Origin: Paracoccaceae bacterium
GTDB taxonomy: Bacteria > Pseudomonadota > Alphaproteobacteria > Rhodobacterales > Rhodobacteraceae
Reading direction: 5' to 3'
DNA: 64,000 bases
Assembly: GCA_019454225.1 (NCBI GenBank)
Contig: CP075370.1
Location: forward strand, 3,962,001-4,026,000
Position numbers and translations under genes: made by a program. This document shows, in pieces, positions 44,256-51,800 of the stretch. The notes beneath the pieces were generated by a model. That model was not told where the DNA came from. It was given only the letters and a program-made list of their open reading frames with translations, and ran no database searches. How positions within the stretch are numbered: position 1 is the stretch's first letter; the number at the start of each line of letters is the position of its first letter.

Positions 44256-44731
44256 CAGGCCGAGGTCTGCGGCAGGCGGCGGGTCGGTTCGGCGCGCAGC
44301 AGGCGCACGAGCGCAAAGCCCGCAAGCGCCGCACCCACGGCGCAGGCGCCGGGATGGCGGCGGGCAAAGGCGCGGGCGTCCGTCAGCAGTGTCGAGACGT
44401 CCTGCCGCGCGATCCCGCCCGCAACATCCGAGATGCCGCCCGCGAGCGTGTTCAGCGACCGGGCCTGCAAGCTGTCGGGCGCCGCGTCGGACGCGGCGTT
44501 GCGCAGTCCGCTGGCCAGCCGGTCGCCCGCATCGGACAGCGCCACCTTGGCGCCATCGGCACGCTTCACCGCCGCATCCCCCACGACATGCAGCGCCTCG
44601 ACCGCCTTGTCCTGGGCCTCGGACACGGCCGCGCCCGCGGCGGCCCGGGTTGCCATTGCGGCAGCGGCGATCTTTTCGCCCGCGGCGTGGCGCAGTTCCT
44701 CGGCGGTGGCGGTCCTGGATTGGTCCTTCAT
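44255..44731 (-). CDS. Ala-rich membrane-associated helical protein, first gene of stress operon
   Basis: A 158-residue protein made of long Ala-rich amphipathic helices (EELRHAAGEKIAAAAMATRAAAGAAVSEAQDKAVEALH), with a C-terminal membrane segment (about 128-146: PGACAVGAALAGFALVRLL). The architecture resembles DUF883/ElaB-like ribosome- or membrane-associated proteins, but the family is not certain. AAGGAG precedes the ATG. An EcfG-type promoter lies about 125 bases upstream. Confidence 0.75.
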   Translation of the reverse strand: MKDQSRTATAEELRHAAGEKIAAAAMATRAAAGAAVSEAQDKAVEALHVVGDAAVKRADGAKVALSDAGDRLASGLRNAASDAAPDSLQARSLNTLAGGISDVAGGIARQDVSTLLTDARAFARRHPGACAVGAALAGFALVRLLRAEPTRRLPQTSA

Positions 44732-44854
44732 TGCGTTCTCCTTGCGACAAGGCGGAACCGCCCCGCGCAACGCGCGCGCAGCCGCGATCCCGGGTGTGGG
44801 CGGTTTGGGGCGCCTGCGCGTATCGCGCAAACGGCGCATCGTTCATGAATCTAC

Positions 44855-44880
44855 AACGCGCGAAGGGCGGCCCCGGTTCC
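44855..44880 (-). promoter_or_regulatory. EcfG-type promoter of the DUF3618 operon
   Basis: On the minus strand GGAAC-N17-CGTT matches the general-stress sigma factor consensus exactly. It stands about 124 bases before the ATG at 44731. Confidence 0.75.
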
Positions 44881-44897
44881 CGCGCCGAACGGTCGCA

Positions 44898-45629
44898 TCA
44901 CAGGATCGGGCGGGTCTCCTCGCGCTGATCCGTCAGGCCGGCGATCGCGGCAAGTCGCACCGGATCAAGCAGTGTCAGCCGACCCTCGGCCCAGATGGCC
45001 AGCCCGGCCCGGCGCAACCGGGCCATGGTCTTGTTGGTATGCACCAGCGAAAGCCCCAGGGCATCGGCCAGATCCTGCTGGCGGAAGGGCAGGGGCACGG
45101 TCGCATCCTGCGCCAGACCGACCGCCGCCAGCCGCCGCCACATCCGCATCAGCGCCCAGGCGACCCGTTCGATGGCGTCGCGCTGCCCCAGCGTGGCGAT
45201 GGTCTCGCCCAGGAAATGCTCCTCGACCGCCGCGATCCAGGTCAGGTCATAGGCGCGCTCGGGCTGATCGCGGAACAGTTCCCACAGCCGCGCCCGCGAG
45301 AAACTGCACAACGTCATCGGCGCGGCGGCCTGCACGGTGTGCTTGCCCTCGCCCATCAGCCCGGCCTGCAGCCCGACGAAATCGCCCGGAAATACAAAGT
45401 TGATCACTTGCCGCCGGCCGTCCTGCAGCAGCACCGACCGCGTGGCCATGCCGGACAAGACCGTGAACAGCCGGGGCGACATCTCGCCCTCGTGAAGGAC
45501 GATGTCGCCGCGCTGCGCGGTGATCTCGCCGGCCTTGAAATCCTGCATGAAGGCGAGTTCGGCGGTGCTGAACGGCACGAACAGCCTGCGCTGTCGCAGC
45601 GGGCAGAGGGCGCAGTCGGTGGCGGGCAT
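44898..45629 (-). CDS. Crp/Fnr-family transcription regulator
   Basis: A 243-residue regulator with a cyclic-nucleotide-binding-like beta-roll (about 20-125: DIVLHEGEMSPRLFTVLSGMATRS, FVFPGDFVGLQAG) and a C-terminal winged helix (about 170-235: LPFRQQDLADALGLSLVHTNKTMARLR). The N-terminus CALCPLR has a CxxC, but the full Fnr cysteine set is lacking, so an Fe-S oxygen sensor is doubtful. Members of this subgroup occur beside stress genes in Rhodobacterales; the ligand is unknown. Confidence 0.85.
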   Translation of the reverse strand: MPATDCALCPLRQRRLFVPFSTAELAFMQDFKAGEITAQRGDIVLHEGEMSPRLFTVLSGMATRSVLLQDGRRQVINFVFPGDFVGLQAGLMGEGKHTVQAAAPMTLCSFSRARLWELFRDQPERAYDLTWIAAVEEHFLGETIATLGQRDAIERVAWALMRMWRRLAAVGLAQDATVPLPFRQQDLADALGLSLVHTNKTMARLRRAGLAIWAEGRLTLLDPVRLAAIAGLTDQREETRPIL

Positions 45630-45720
45630 CGGGCATGTCCTTGCGTCAACTATGTCGCAGTTTAATGCGCGGGGGCCCGAACCGGTTCCATATGCGCGTT
45701 CAACATGGCGGAGGTGTGGA

Positions 45721-46092
45721 ATGGGCGTGCGGACCTATCTGGTGGCTGAGCCTGTCGCGCTGATCGCGGAGGATCTGGCGGGCAGCATCCGCGAGTGCGA
45801 TGCAACGGCCGAGATCATCATGGCGCCGCCGGGGCCGGGGTTGGCGGCACTCGTTCCGGAAGGGACGGCGCTGCACATGGCGTTCCTGCACCTCGATCTT
45901 GCCGATCCGCAGGCGCCGGTCATCCTCGGCGCGATGCAGGCACGGGGTGCGCGGGTGGTGCTGCTTGGCCAGACGGCGGGCCCGGAAACGAACGATCTGG
46001 CGGTGCTGGACTTTCCCTTTGCGCATGACAGCGTCGCGCGGGTTCTGTGCGACCGGGCGCAAACGGCCCCGGGCGTGGTGCCCGGGGCCTGA
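45721..46092 (+). CDS. Degenerate receiver-domain protein (pseudo-receiver)
   Basis: A 123-residue stand-alone CheY-like fold: YLVAEPVALIAEDLAGSI (helix 1, with AEP in place of the usual acidic pair), MAFLHLDLADP with D59 at the phosphorylation position, GARVVLLGQTA (Ser/Thr strand), and LDFPFAHDSV where the invariant Lys of KPF is replaced. Loss of the Lys and acidic pair suggests it cannot be phosphorylated normally. It lies between the Crp-type gene and the GSR locus, so a role in that signalling is plausible (inference). Confidence 0.7.
   Translation: MGVRTYLVAEPVALIAEDLAGSIRECDATAEIIMAPPGPGLAALVPEGTALHMAFLHLDLADPQAPVILGAMQARGARVVLLGQTAGPETNDLAVLDFPFAHDSVARVLCDRAQTAPGVVPGA
46065..46089. 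terminator. Hairpin embedded in the end of the pseudo-receiver gene
   Basis: A perfect 10-base stem GGCCCCGGGC/GCCCGGGGCC with a five-base loop ends just before the stop codon, in a 9-base gap between two convergent genes. It probably serves as terminator for both strands, although it lies within coding sequence. Confidence 0.55.
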
Positions 46093-46101
46093 AATGCAGC
46101 G

Positions 46102-46587
46102 TCAGTCCAGGCGCTGCACGATGTTGTCGGCATAGGCCTCGACAAGGGCACGATAGGCCTCGGGCGTGTCGATGGTCGATACCACGACCGGCGTGCCGTC
46201 GGCGGCGACCATCTGCGGTGCCCCCTGCAGCGACAGCGACAGGTCATAGACGTTGTCGTTGCGCCCATCGGTGGGGTCGGTCACGATCACCCGTCCGACC
46301 AGCACGGCATCGGACAGGTTGTAGGTGCGCTCGAACGCGTTCGCGAGTTCGATCTCGCGGATCAGCACGCGGATCTTGGCGCCTTCCTCGGCGGTGCGGT
46401 CGACGATCCGGGTCAGGATCGCGGCCTCGAGGTCGGTCTCCAGGTTGACCCAATAGGCCGCGGCCCGCTCGTTCTGGATTGCGGTGATGTCGGTGACCAC
46501 TTCAACCTCGGCCACGCGTTCGACGCTGGCAAGCGCCGAACCCGTCATCGCGGCAAGCGCTGCGGCAAGTGCGGTGGTGCGGATCAT
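46102..46587 (-). CDS. Secreted protein of unknown function with EcfG-type promoter
   Basis: A 161-residue exported protein with a signal peptide (about 1-20) and a mixed alpha/beta domain: VERVAEVEVVTDITAIQNERAAAYW, TEEGAKIRVLIREIELANAFER, LVGRVIVTDPTDGRNDNVYDLSLSL, and a terminal DNIVQRLD helix. I do not recognise the family. AAGGAGG precedes the ATG, and an exact GGAAC-N17-CGTT stands about 60 bases upstream, so it is probably stress-induced. Confidence 0.75.
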   Translation of the reverse strand: MIRTTALAAALAAMTGSALASVERVAEVEVVTDITAIQNERAAAYWVNLETDLEAAILTRIVDRTAEEGAKIRVLIREIELANAFERTYNLSDAVLVGRVIVTDPTDGRNDNVYDLSLSLQGAPQMVAADGTPVVVSTIDTPEAYRALVEAYADNIVQRLD

Positions 46588-46645
46588 GGGATCCTCCTTC
46601 CTCTGCGTTTCAGACGGCCCGGTCTGCCGGGCCTCGTGCATGCGA

Positions 46646-46671
46646 AACGCAGGCCACCCCGCCGGGGTTCC
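46646..46671 (-). promoter_or_regulatory. EcfG-type promoter of the secreted-protein gene
   Basis: On the minus strand GGAAC-N17-CGTT, about 60 bases before the ATG at 46587 and just downstream of phyR. Confidence 0.78.
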
Positions 46672-46703
46672 CCCGCCCGCGTCGCGGCCGGGGGAACGTG
46701 GCG

Positions 46704-47516
46704 TCACGCCGCCAGGGGTTCGGTCGAGGCAAAGAACATCGCCTGGCTGACCGCCGAGCGAACCTGATCCTCGGTGAAGGGCTTGGTGATCAGGAAGGCC
46801 GGTTCCGGCCGCTGGCCCGTCAGCAGACGCTCGGGGAAGGCGGTGATGAAGATCACCGGCGTATCCGCGAAACGCGCCAGGATGTCGTTGACCGCATCGA
46901 TCCCCGATGAATTGTCGGCCAGCTGGATGTCGGCAAGAATCAGGTCGGGCCGGTCCCGCAGGGCAAGCGCCACCGCCTCGTCCCGGGTGCGCGCCGTCCC
47001 GGTCACCTTGTGTCCGATTCCCTGCACGATATCCACGATGTCCATCGCGATGATCGCCTCGTCCTCGATCACCATCACCCGGCCGGCGACGGTGCTTTCC
47101 ATCTCTTCCACGGCCACCGCGATCAGGTGCGTGGCCTCGTCGGTGTCGATCTGCATGATCGCCGCGATGTCGCGATGGCTGAACCCCTCGATGACATGCA
47201 GCAGCAGCGCCTCGCGAGAATGCGGCGTCAGGCGGGCCATGTGGGCCTGCGCCCGGGCCGACATGGCGCTGTCCGGATCGCCCAGCGGCGCCCCGGCACT
47301 GGCCCAGACCAGATGGAACGCATGGAACAGCGCCACCTTGGGGTCGTCGGCGGCCTGCATGACCTTCATGTCCTCCAGAAGCGCCTCCAGCGTTGCTGCC
47401 GCGAAACGGTCGCCGCTGTCCTGACTGCCGGTGATGGCGCGGGCGTAGCGGCGCAGGTAGGGAAGGTTGCGGGCAATGGCGGCCGTCAGGCTGTCGGCGT
47501 CGGACGCACTCATCAT
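46704..47516 (-). CDS. phyR: General stress response regulator PhyR
   Basis: The anti-anti-sigma factor of the alphaproteobacterial GSR. The 270 residues comprise an N-terminal EcfG-like (sigma2/sigma4-mimic) domain (about 1-140: LPYLRRYARAITGSQDSGDRFAAATLEALLED, FSHRDIAAIMQI) and a C-terminal receiver (about 146-262) with the acidic pair ED (151-152), phospho-acceptor D196 in ILADIQLAD, T225 and K245 in TKPF. Phosphorylated PhyR sequesters NepR, freeing EcfG. It is divergent from nepR-ecfG, with overlapping EcfG-type promoters in the shared gap. Confidence 0.95.
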   Translation of the reverse strand: MMSASDADSLTAAIARNLPYLRRYARAITGSQDSGDRFAAATLEALLEDMKVMQAADDPKVALFHAFHLVWASAGAPLGDPDSAMSARAQAHMARLTPHSREALLLHVIEGFSHRDIAAIMQIDTDEATHLIAVAVEEMESTVAGRVMVIEDEAIIAMDIVDIVQGIGHKVTGTARTRDEAVALALRDRPDLILADIQLADNSSGIDAVNDILARFADTPVIFITAFPERLLTGQRPEPAFLITKPFTEDQVRSAVSQAMFFASTEPLAA

Positions 47517-47545
47517 GTCGCTCCTGATTTTTTTGCGTGTCGTGC

Positions 47546-47570
47546 GGAACCAACGCGGATGTGGAGCGTT
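47546..47570 (+). promoter_or_regulatory. EcfG-type promoter of nepR-ecfG-kinase
   Basis: GGAAC-N16-CGTT on the plus strand, about 25 bases before the nepR GTG. It implies autoregulation of the sigma factor operon. It interleaves with the oppositely oriented promoter of phyR. Confidence 0.85.
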
Positions 47571-47577
47571 CGGTTCC
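47552..47577 (-). promoter_or_regulatory. EcfG-type promoter of phyR, overlapping the nepR promoter
   Basis: GGAAC-N17-CGTT on the minus strand, about 36 bases before the phyR ATG. The CGTT of each promoter lies inside the spacer of the other, so both cannot be bound by polymerase at once. Confidence 0.85.
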
Positions 47578-47594
47578 GGGGGAAGCGTGGAAAG

Positions 47595-47789
47595 GTGAAA
47601 AAATTGTCCGGGGACATATCTGACAAGGCCGAACGGCCAAACCGGGGTGCGCGCAACGTCGCGACGCCCCTGGCACGCGAGATCGACGAGAACCTGAAGC
47701 GGGTCTACCAGGCCGCGCTCAGCGAGGAGGTCCCCGACAGGTTCCGCCTGCTGCTGGCGCAGCTGCGCGAGAAGGAGGGAAAATCGTGA
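47595..47789 (+). CDS. nepR: Anti-sigma factor NepR
   Basis: A 64-residue protein that holds EcfG inactive until PhyR binds it. The diagnostic NepR segment IDENLKRVYQAALSEEVPDR is present, followed by FRLLLAQLR. The start is a GTG close after GGAAAG; an in-frame ATG at 47559 lies inside the promoter spacer and so is unlikely. The stop overlaps the GTG start of ecfG (GTGA), which would keep sigma and anti-sigma amounts matched. Confidence 0.9.
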   Translation: MKKLSGDISDKAERPNRGARNVATPLAREIDENLKRVYQAALSEEVPDRFRLLLAQLREKEGKS

Positions 47790-48361
47790 CGGAAACCGCT
47801 GCGCCGATGCACGATCCGCGCGATGCGATCGCCGACCACATCCCTGCCCTGCGCGCCTTCGCGATGTCGCTGACGCGCAACCATGCCGCCGCCGATGACC
47901 TGGTTCAGGACACCATCGTCAAGGCATGGACGCGCTTTGACAAATTCTCGCTGGGCACCGATCTCAAGGCCTGGCTGTTCACCATCCTGCGCAACACGTT
48001 CTTCTCCGACCGCCGCAAGCTCGGGCGCGAGGTTTCGGATCCCGACGGTTTTCACGCCGGTTCGCTGTCGGAAAAGCCGCATCACGATTCCCGGCTGGCG
48101 ATGGGCGAGTTCATGCGCGCCTTCCACCAGCTTTCCGCCGAACACCGCGAGGTGCTGATCCTTGTCGGAGCCAATGGGTATTCCTACGAAGAGGCCGCCG
48201 CGATGATGGGCGTCGCCCGCGGCACGGTGAAAAGCCGCGCCAGCCGCGCCCGCGTCCGGCTGTGCGAGATCCTGGGAATGACCGGTCCGGGCGAGGATCT
48301 GGCCGCATCCGACCGTGCCACCATGGCGGTCGTCCTGCGATCGGGGCTCAGCGCCGCATGA
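47786..48361 (+). CDS. ecfG: General stress sigma factor EcfG
   Basis: A 191-residue ECF sigma factor of the EcfG group that directs polymerase to GGAAC-N16/17-CGTT promoters. Region 2 (about 20-85: HIPALRAFAMSLTRNHAAADDLVQDTIVKAW) and region 4 (about 115-170: LSAEHREVLILVGANGYSYEEAAAMMGVARGTVKSRASRAR) are intact; the linker is short, as usual. The GTG start overlaps the nepR stop and the stop overlaps the kinase ATG, so three genes are coupled. Confidence 0.95.
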   Translation: MTETAAPMHDPRDAIADHIPALRAFAMSLTRNHAAADDLVQDTIVKAWTRFDKFSLGTDLKAWLFTILRNTFFSDRRKLGREVSDPDGFHAGSLSEKPHHDSRLAMGEFMRAFHQLSAEHREVLILVGANGYSYEEAAAMMGVARGTVKSRASRARVRLCEILGMTGPGEDLAASDRATMAVVLRSGLSAA

Positions 48362-50130
48362 TCCCCGACGCCGCGCGCGGGCCCCTGCCCGGTCGCCTTG
48401 GAACACGCCTGGTCATGGCCGTGGGCCTGGCGCTGACCCCGCTTGCGGTGCTGGCCTACCTTCAGGCCGAACGGGTGCAGGCCGAGGCGCGCGCCCGCGC
48501 CGAGGTGGCGCTGCTGGGCCAGACCCAGCTTGCCGCCGGCCCGCTGGTGGACATGATCGGCACCACCAAGGCGACGGTGCGCGCGCTGGCCGCGGTGATG
48601 CCCGCGCTGCTGGGGCAGAACGACGCCTGCATCGCCACGTTCCGCAGGGTCGTCGAGATCGAGCCGGGCATCACCTTCGCCGGTTTCGTGCCGATCGTCG
48701 GGCCGGTGACCTGCGCCTCGACCGGGCAGACCCATGTGCTGCCCGACACCCCCGAACGCCGCCAACTTCTGGCAAAGCCGCGCCCGGTGATGACCGTCAA
48801 TCCCAAGGGTGCGGTGACCGGCGAATCCGTGATGATCTTCTCGAACCCCGTCACCGGGTCCAATGGCGCGCTTCTGGGCTTTGTCTCGGCCTCCGTCCCG
48901 CATCGCGCGCTTGACTACATCCCCTCGATCTCGGGCGACGGGAACAAGTCCTCCACCCCCGAACCGCTCGCGCTGATCACCTTCACGGGCGAGGGCACGG
49001 TTCTGACGGCCGCCTACGGGATGGAGTCGCTCGAACATCGCCTGCCCCGCGATATCGACCTGACAAGCCTGACGCGGCAGGGCGCCCACACCTTTTCCGG
49101 CCGGACGCCCTCGGGCGATGCGCGCGCCTTCGCGGTCGTCCCGGTGGCCGAAGGGTCGCTCTACGTCCTCAGCGCCTGGTCGCCCACGGTGGCCATGTCG
49201 GGCACCCTGGGCGGCATCCTGCCGCTCTGGGTGTTTCCCTTCCTGATGTGGCTTGCCAGCCTGCTGGTCGCGTGGATCGCGGCCGAACACCAGGTGCTGC
49301 GCCATGTCCGCAGCCTGCGCCGCTCGATCATCGCGTTTGCGGGCGGCAGCCGGTCGGTTGAGCCGCCCGGTCTCGACCGCGCACCGAACGAGCTTCGCGA
49401 CGTCGGCGAGGCCTACGAGCGGCTCGTCGAAAGCGTCCTGCATGACGAGGCCGCGCTCGAGGACATGGTCCACCAGAAAGAGGTGCTGCTGCGCGAGGTG
49501 CACCACCGGGTCAAGAACAACCTGCAGCTGATCGCGTCGATCATGAACATCCAGATGCGCAAGGCGTTCAGCCCCGAGGCGAAGCTGATCGTCAAGGGCC
49601 TGCACGACCGGGTGATGAGCCTGGCAACCGTTCACCGCGAACTCTACCAGACCAGCGGCCTGACCGATGTGCGGGCAGATGAGCTGCTGTCCACCATCGT
49701 CGCGCAGGTGCTGCGCATGGGCGTTCTGCCCGGACGGCAGATTCTGCCCGAAACCGATTTCGACGCGATCCGGATGACCCCGGACCAGTCGGTGCCCCTG
49801 TCGCTGGTGCTGACCGAGGCGCTGACCAATGTGCTGAAGCACGCAGGCCGCGACGAAAGCGGGCAGGTGCGCCTGTCGGTCTCGCTCAAGCGCGCGGGTG
49901 ACGGACGGGCGACGCTGCGGGTGGCCAACAGCGTGGCCCAGGAGACCGCGGAACGCACCGTTCCCCCGTCGGTCGACAGCACCGGCCTTGGCGCGCAGTT
50001 GCTTGCCGCCTTCGCCACCCAGCTTTCCGGCGACCTCGCGATCAACAGCGACCCTTCGGGCTTCTCCGTCGTCATCGAATTTCCGCTGAAGGCGCTCAGC
50101 GAGGCCGAACACCGTTTCGCAGAGACCTGA
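48358..50130 (+). CDS. HisKA_2-type sensor histidine kinase of the GSR
   Basis: A 590-residue membrane kinase: transmembrane segment about 18-36, a periplasmic sensor domain of about 245 residues (two Cys at 91 and 119 could form a disulfide), a second membrane segment about 284-308, a HAMP-like linker, and a HisKA_2 domain with LLREVHHRVKNNLQL (His at 382/383). The HATPase follows with LVLTEALTNVLKHAG and STGLGAQLL. It is probably the PhyK-like kinase that phosphorylates PhyR in response to an extracytoplasmic cue. The ATG overlaps the ecfG stop. Confidence 0.9.
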   Translation: MIPDAARGPLPGRLGTRLVMAVGLALTPLAVLAYLQAERVQAEARARAEVALLGQTQLAAGPLVDMIGTTKATVRALAAVMPALLGQNDACIATFRRVVEIEPGITFAGFVPIVGPVTCASTGQTHVLPDTPERRQLLAKPRPVMTVNPKGAVTGESVMIFSNPVTGSNGALLGFVSASVPHRALDYIPSISGDGNKSSTPEPLALITFTGEGTVLTAAYGMESLEHRLPRDIDLTSLTRQGAHTFSGRTPSGDARAFAVVPVAEGSLYVLSAWSPTVAMSGTLGGILPLWVFPFLMWLASLLVAWIAAEHQVLRHVRSLRRSIIAFAGGSRSVEPPGLDRAPNELRDVGEAYERLVESVLHDEAALEDMVHQKEVLLREVHHRVKNNLQLIASIMNIQMRKAFSPEAKLIVKGLHDRVMSLATVHRELYQTSGLTDVRADELLSTIVAQVLRMGVLPGRQILPETDFDAIRMTPDQSVPLSLVLTEALTNVLKHAGRDESGQVRLSVSLKRAGDGRATLRVANSVAQETAERTVPPSVDSTGLGAQLLAAFATQLSGDLAINSDPSGFSVVIEFPLKALSEAEHRFAET

Positions 50131-50138
50131 CCCCGTGC

Positions 50139-50164
50139 GGAACCGTCCCGGGGCGTGCCGCGTT
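50139..50164 (+). promoter_or_regulatory. EcfG-type promoter of the phospholipase-D-like gene
   Basis: GGAAC-N17-CGTT directly after the kinase stop, about 49 bases before the ATG at 50213. It rules out a longer N-terminus for that gene. Confidence 0.8.
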
Positions 50165-50212
50165 GCATTGCGCAGGGCCCGGCGCGGGCCGCCGCCCCGG
50201 GGGACCCGACAG

Positions 50213-51787
50213 ATGGATTGCAGACCGATCGCGGCGGCGGGCACCGGCGCCCGCCCGAAGGTGCTTCTGACCGCGCAAGAGGCCTATCCCGAATTCGAAC
50301 GGCTCTTTCTTTCGGCCCGCACCGAGATCTGGGGCAGCTTTCTGGTGTTCGATCCGCAGACCCGCCTGCGCTCGGCCGAGGCGCGGCAGATCGGGGCCAC
50401 CTGGTTCGACCTGATCGAACACACGCTGCGCCGGGGCGTGTCGATCACCATGGTCATCAGCGACGTCGATCCGGCCATGCGCGCCGCCATGCACCGCGAC
50501 ACCTGGCGCGCCGTGCGGCTGTTCCATGCCGCGGCCGAACTGGCGGGCGCACATGACCGCCTGCGCGTCATCCCCGCGATGCACGCCAGCGAAACCGGCC
50601 TTGTCCCGCGCCTGCTGTTCTGGCCCGTCATCCTGCGGCGGCTGCATCGCACTGCCGCCTGGCTGAACCGCCTTTCGCCGGCCGCGCGCGTCGCGGTGCT
50701 GCGGGAAATGCCGGGCGTGGCACGGCGGATGCGGATCGGCACCGGCGGGCGCGTGCGGCCGCGGTTCTGGCCGGTGCCCCGGCTGTTTCCCGGCACGCAT
50801 CACCAGAAGCTCGCCGTGTTCGACCGCAGCACGCTCTACATCGGCGGCCTTGACCTGGATGAACGTCGCTACGACAGCCCTGACCACGGTCAGGCCCCCG
50901 ACCAGACCTGGCACGACATCCAGCTGCGCATCGACGGCGGCCCCGCGGTTCAGGCGGCCCAGGACCATCTCGAAACCTTCCTCGGCACCATCGAGGGGCG
51001 CGACGCGCCGCCGCCGCAATCGGGCCTGCTGCGCACCCTGTCGCGCAAGCGCAGGTTCCAGCCCCTGCACCTCGGCCCCGAACCGATGCTGTCGGAACTG
51101 CGCGATGCCCATCTCGCGGCGGTGGGCGGCGCGCAGCGGCTGATCTATCTGGAAACCCAGTTCTTCCGCGACCGAACCCTGGCCCGCAGCCTGGCCGATG
51201 CGGCGCGGCGCAAACCGGACCTCTCGCTGATCCTGATGCTGCCGGGCGCGCCCGACGACCTCGCGTTCCGGCGCAAGACCGGCATCGACGTGCGCGGCGG
51301 CGAGTGGCTTCAATCGCGCTGCATCCGCACGCTTGTCTCGGCCTTCGGCGCGCGGCTGTTCGTCGGCTGCCCGGCGCAGCGCCGCCGCTGGGCCAGCGAT
51401 CACCCCCTGGGGCGCGACGGCCTGCATGGCGCGCCGATCATCTATGTCCATGCCAAGCTGTCGGTCTTCGACGACCGGACCGCCATCGTGTCCTCCGCCA
51501 ACCTGAACGGGCGCAGCATGAAATGGGATACCGAGGCGGGCGTGCAGCTGGACGATCCGGCAACGGTGCGGGCGCTGCGCCACCGCGCCATGGCGCACTG
51601 GCTGCCGCCCGATGCCGCGCCGGGCTATCTGGACCCCGCCCGTGCCGTGCGGCTCTGGCGCGACCTCGCGCTGCGCAACGCCGCCCTGCCGCCCGAAGCG
51701 CGCAGCGGCTTTGTCGTCCCCTATGACCTGCGCGTGGCGGAACGCGACGGCCACGCCGTGCCGCTCCTGCCCGAGGAACTGGTCTGA
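50213..51787 (+). CDS. Phospholipase D-family protein
   Basis: A 524-residue member of the PLD superfamily (cardiolipin-synthase/phosphatidyltransferase-like) with two HKD motifs: HHQKLAVFDRSTLYIGGLD (about 200) and HAKLSVFDDRTAIVSSANLNGRS (about 415). Both have the His-Lys-Asp set, so it should be active on phosphodiesters, possibly remodelling membrane lipids under stress. No signal peptide or membrane segment is evident. The start lies downstream of the EcfG-type promoter. Confidence 0.88.
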   Translation: MDCRPIAAAGTGARPKVLLTAQEAYPEFERLFLSARTEIWGSFLVFDPQTRLRSAEARQIGATWFDLIEHTLRRGVSITMVISDVDPAMRAAMHRDTWRAVRLFHAAAELAGAHDRLRVIPAMHASETGLVPRLLFWPVILRRLHRTAAWLNRLSPAARVAVLREMPGVARRMRIGTGGRVRPRFWPVPRLFPGTHHQKLAVFDRSTLYIGGLDLDERRYDSPDHGQAPDQTWHDIQLRIDGGPAVQAAQDHLETFLGTIEGRDAPPPQSGLLRTLSRKRRFQPLHLGPEPMLSELRDAHLAAVGGAQRLIYLETQFFRDRTLARSLADAARRKPDLSLILMLPGAPDDLAFRRKTGIDVRGGEWLQSRCIRTLVSAFGARLFVGCPAQRRRWASDHPLGRDGLHGAPIIYVHAKLSVFDDRTAIVSSANLNGRSMKWDTEAGVQLDDPATVRALRHRAMAHWLPPDAAPGYLDPARAVRLWRDLALRNAALPPEARSGFVVPYDLRVAERDGHAVPLLPEELV

Positions 51788-51800
51788 CGGCGGCGCGGCA

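Noticed and set aside
44769-44794. A second EcfG-like site closer to the gene at 44731
   Set aside because: AACG is present but no GTTCC lies at 16-17 bases; the exact site is at 44855-44880.
47559-47597. Upstream ATG start for nepR at 47559
   Set aside because: It lies inside the spacer of the EcfG-type promoter and would be upstream of the transcript start; the GTG at 47595 fits better.
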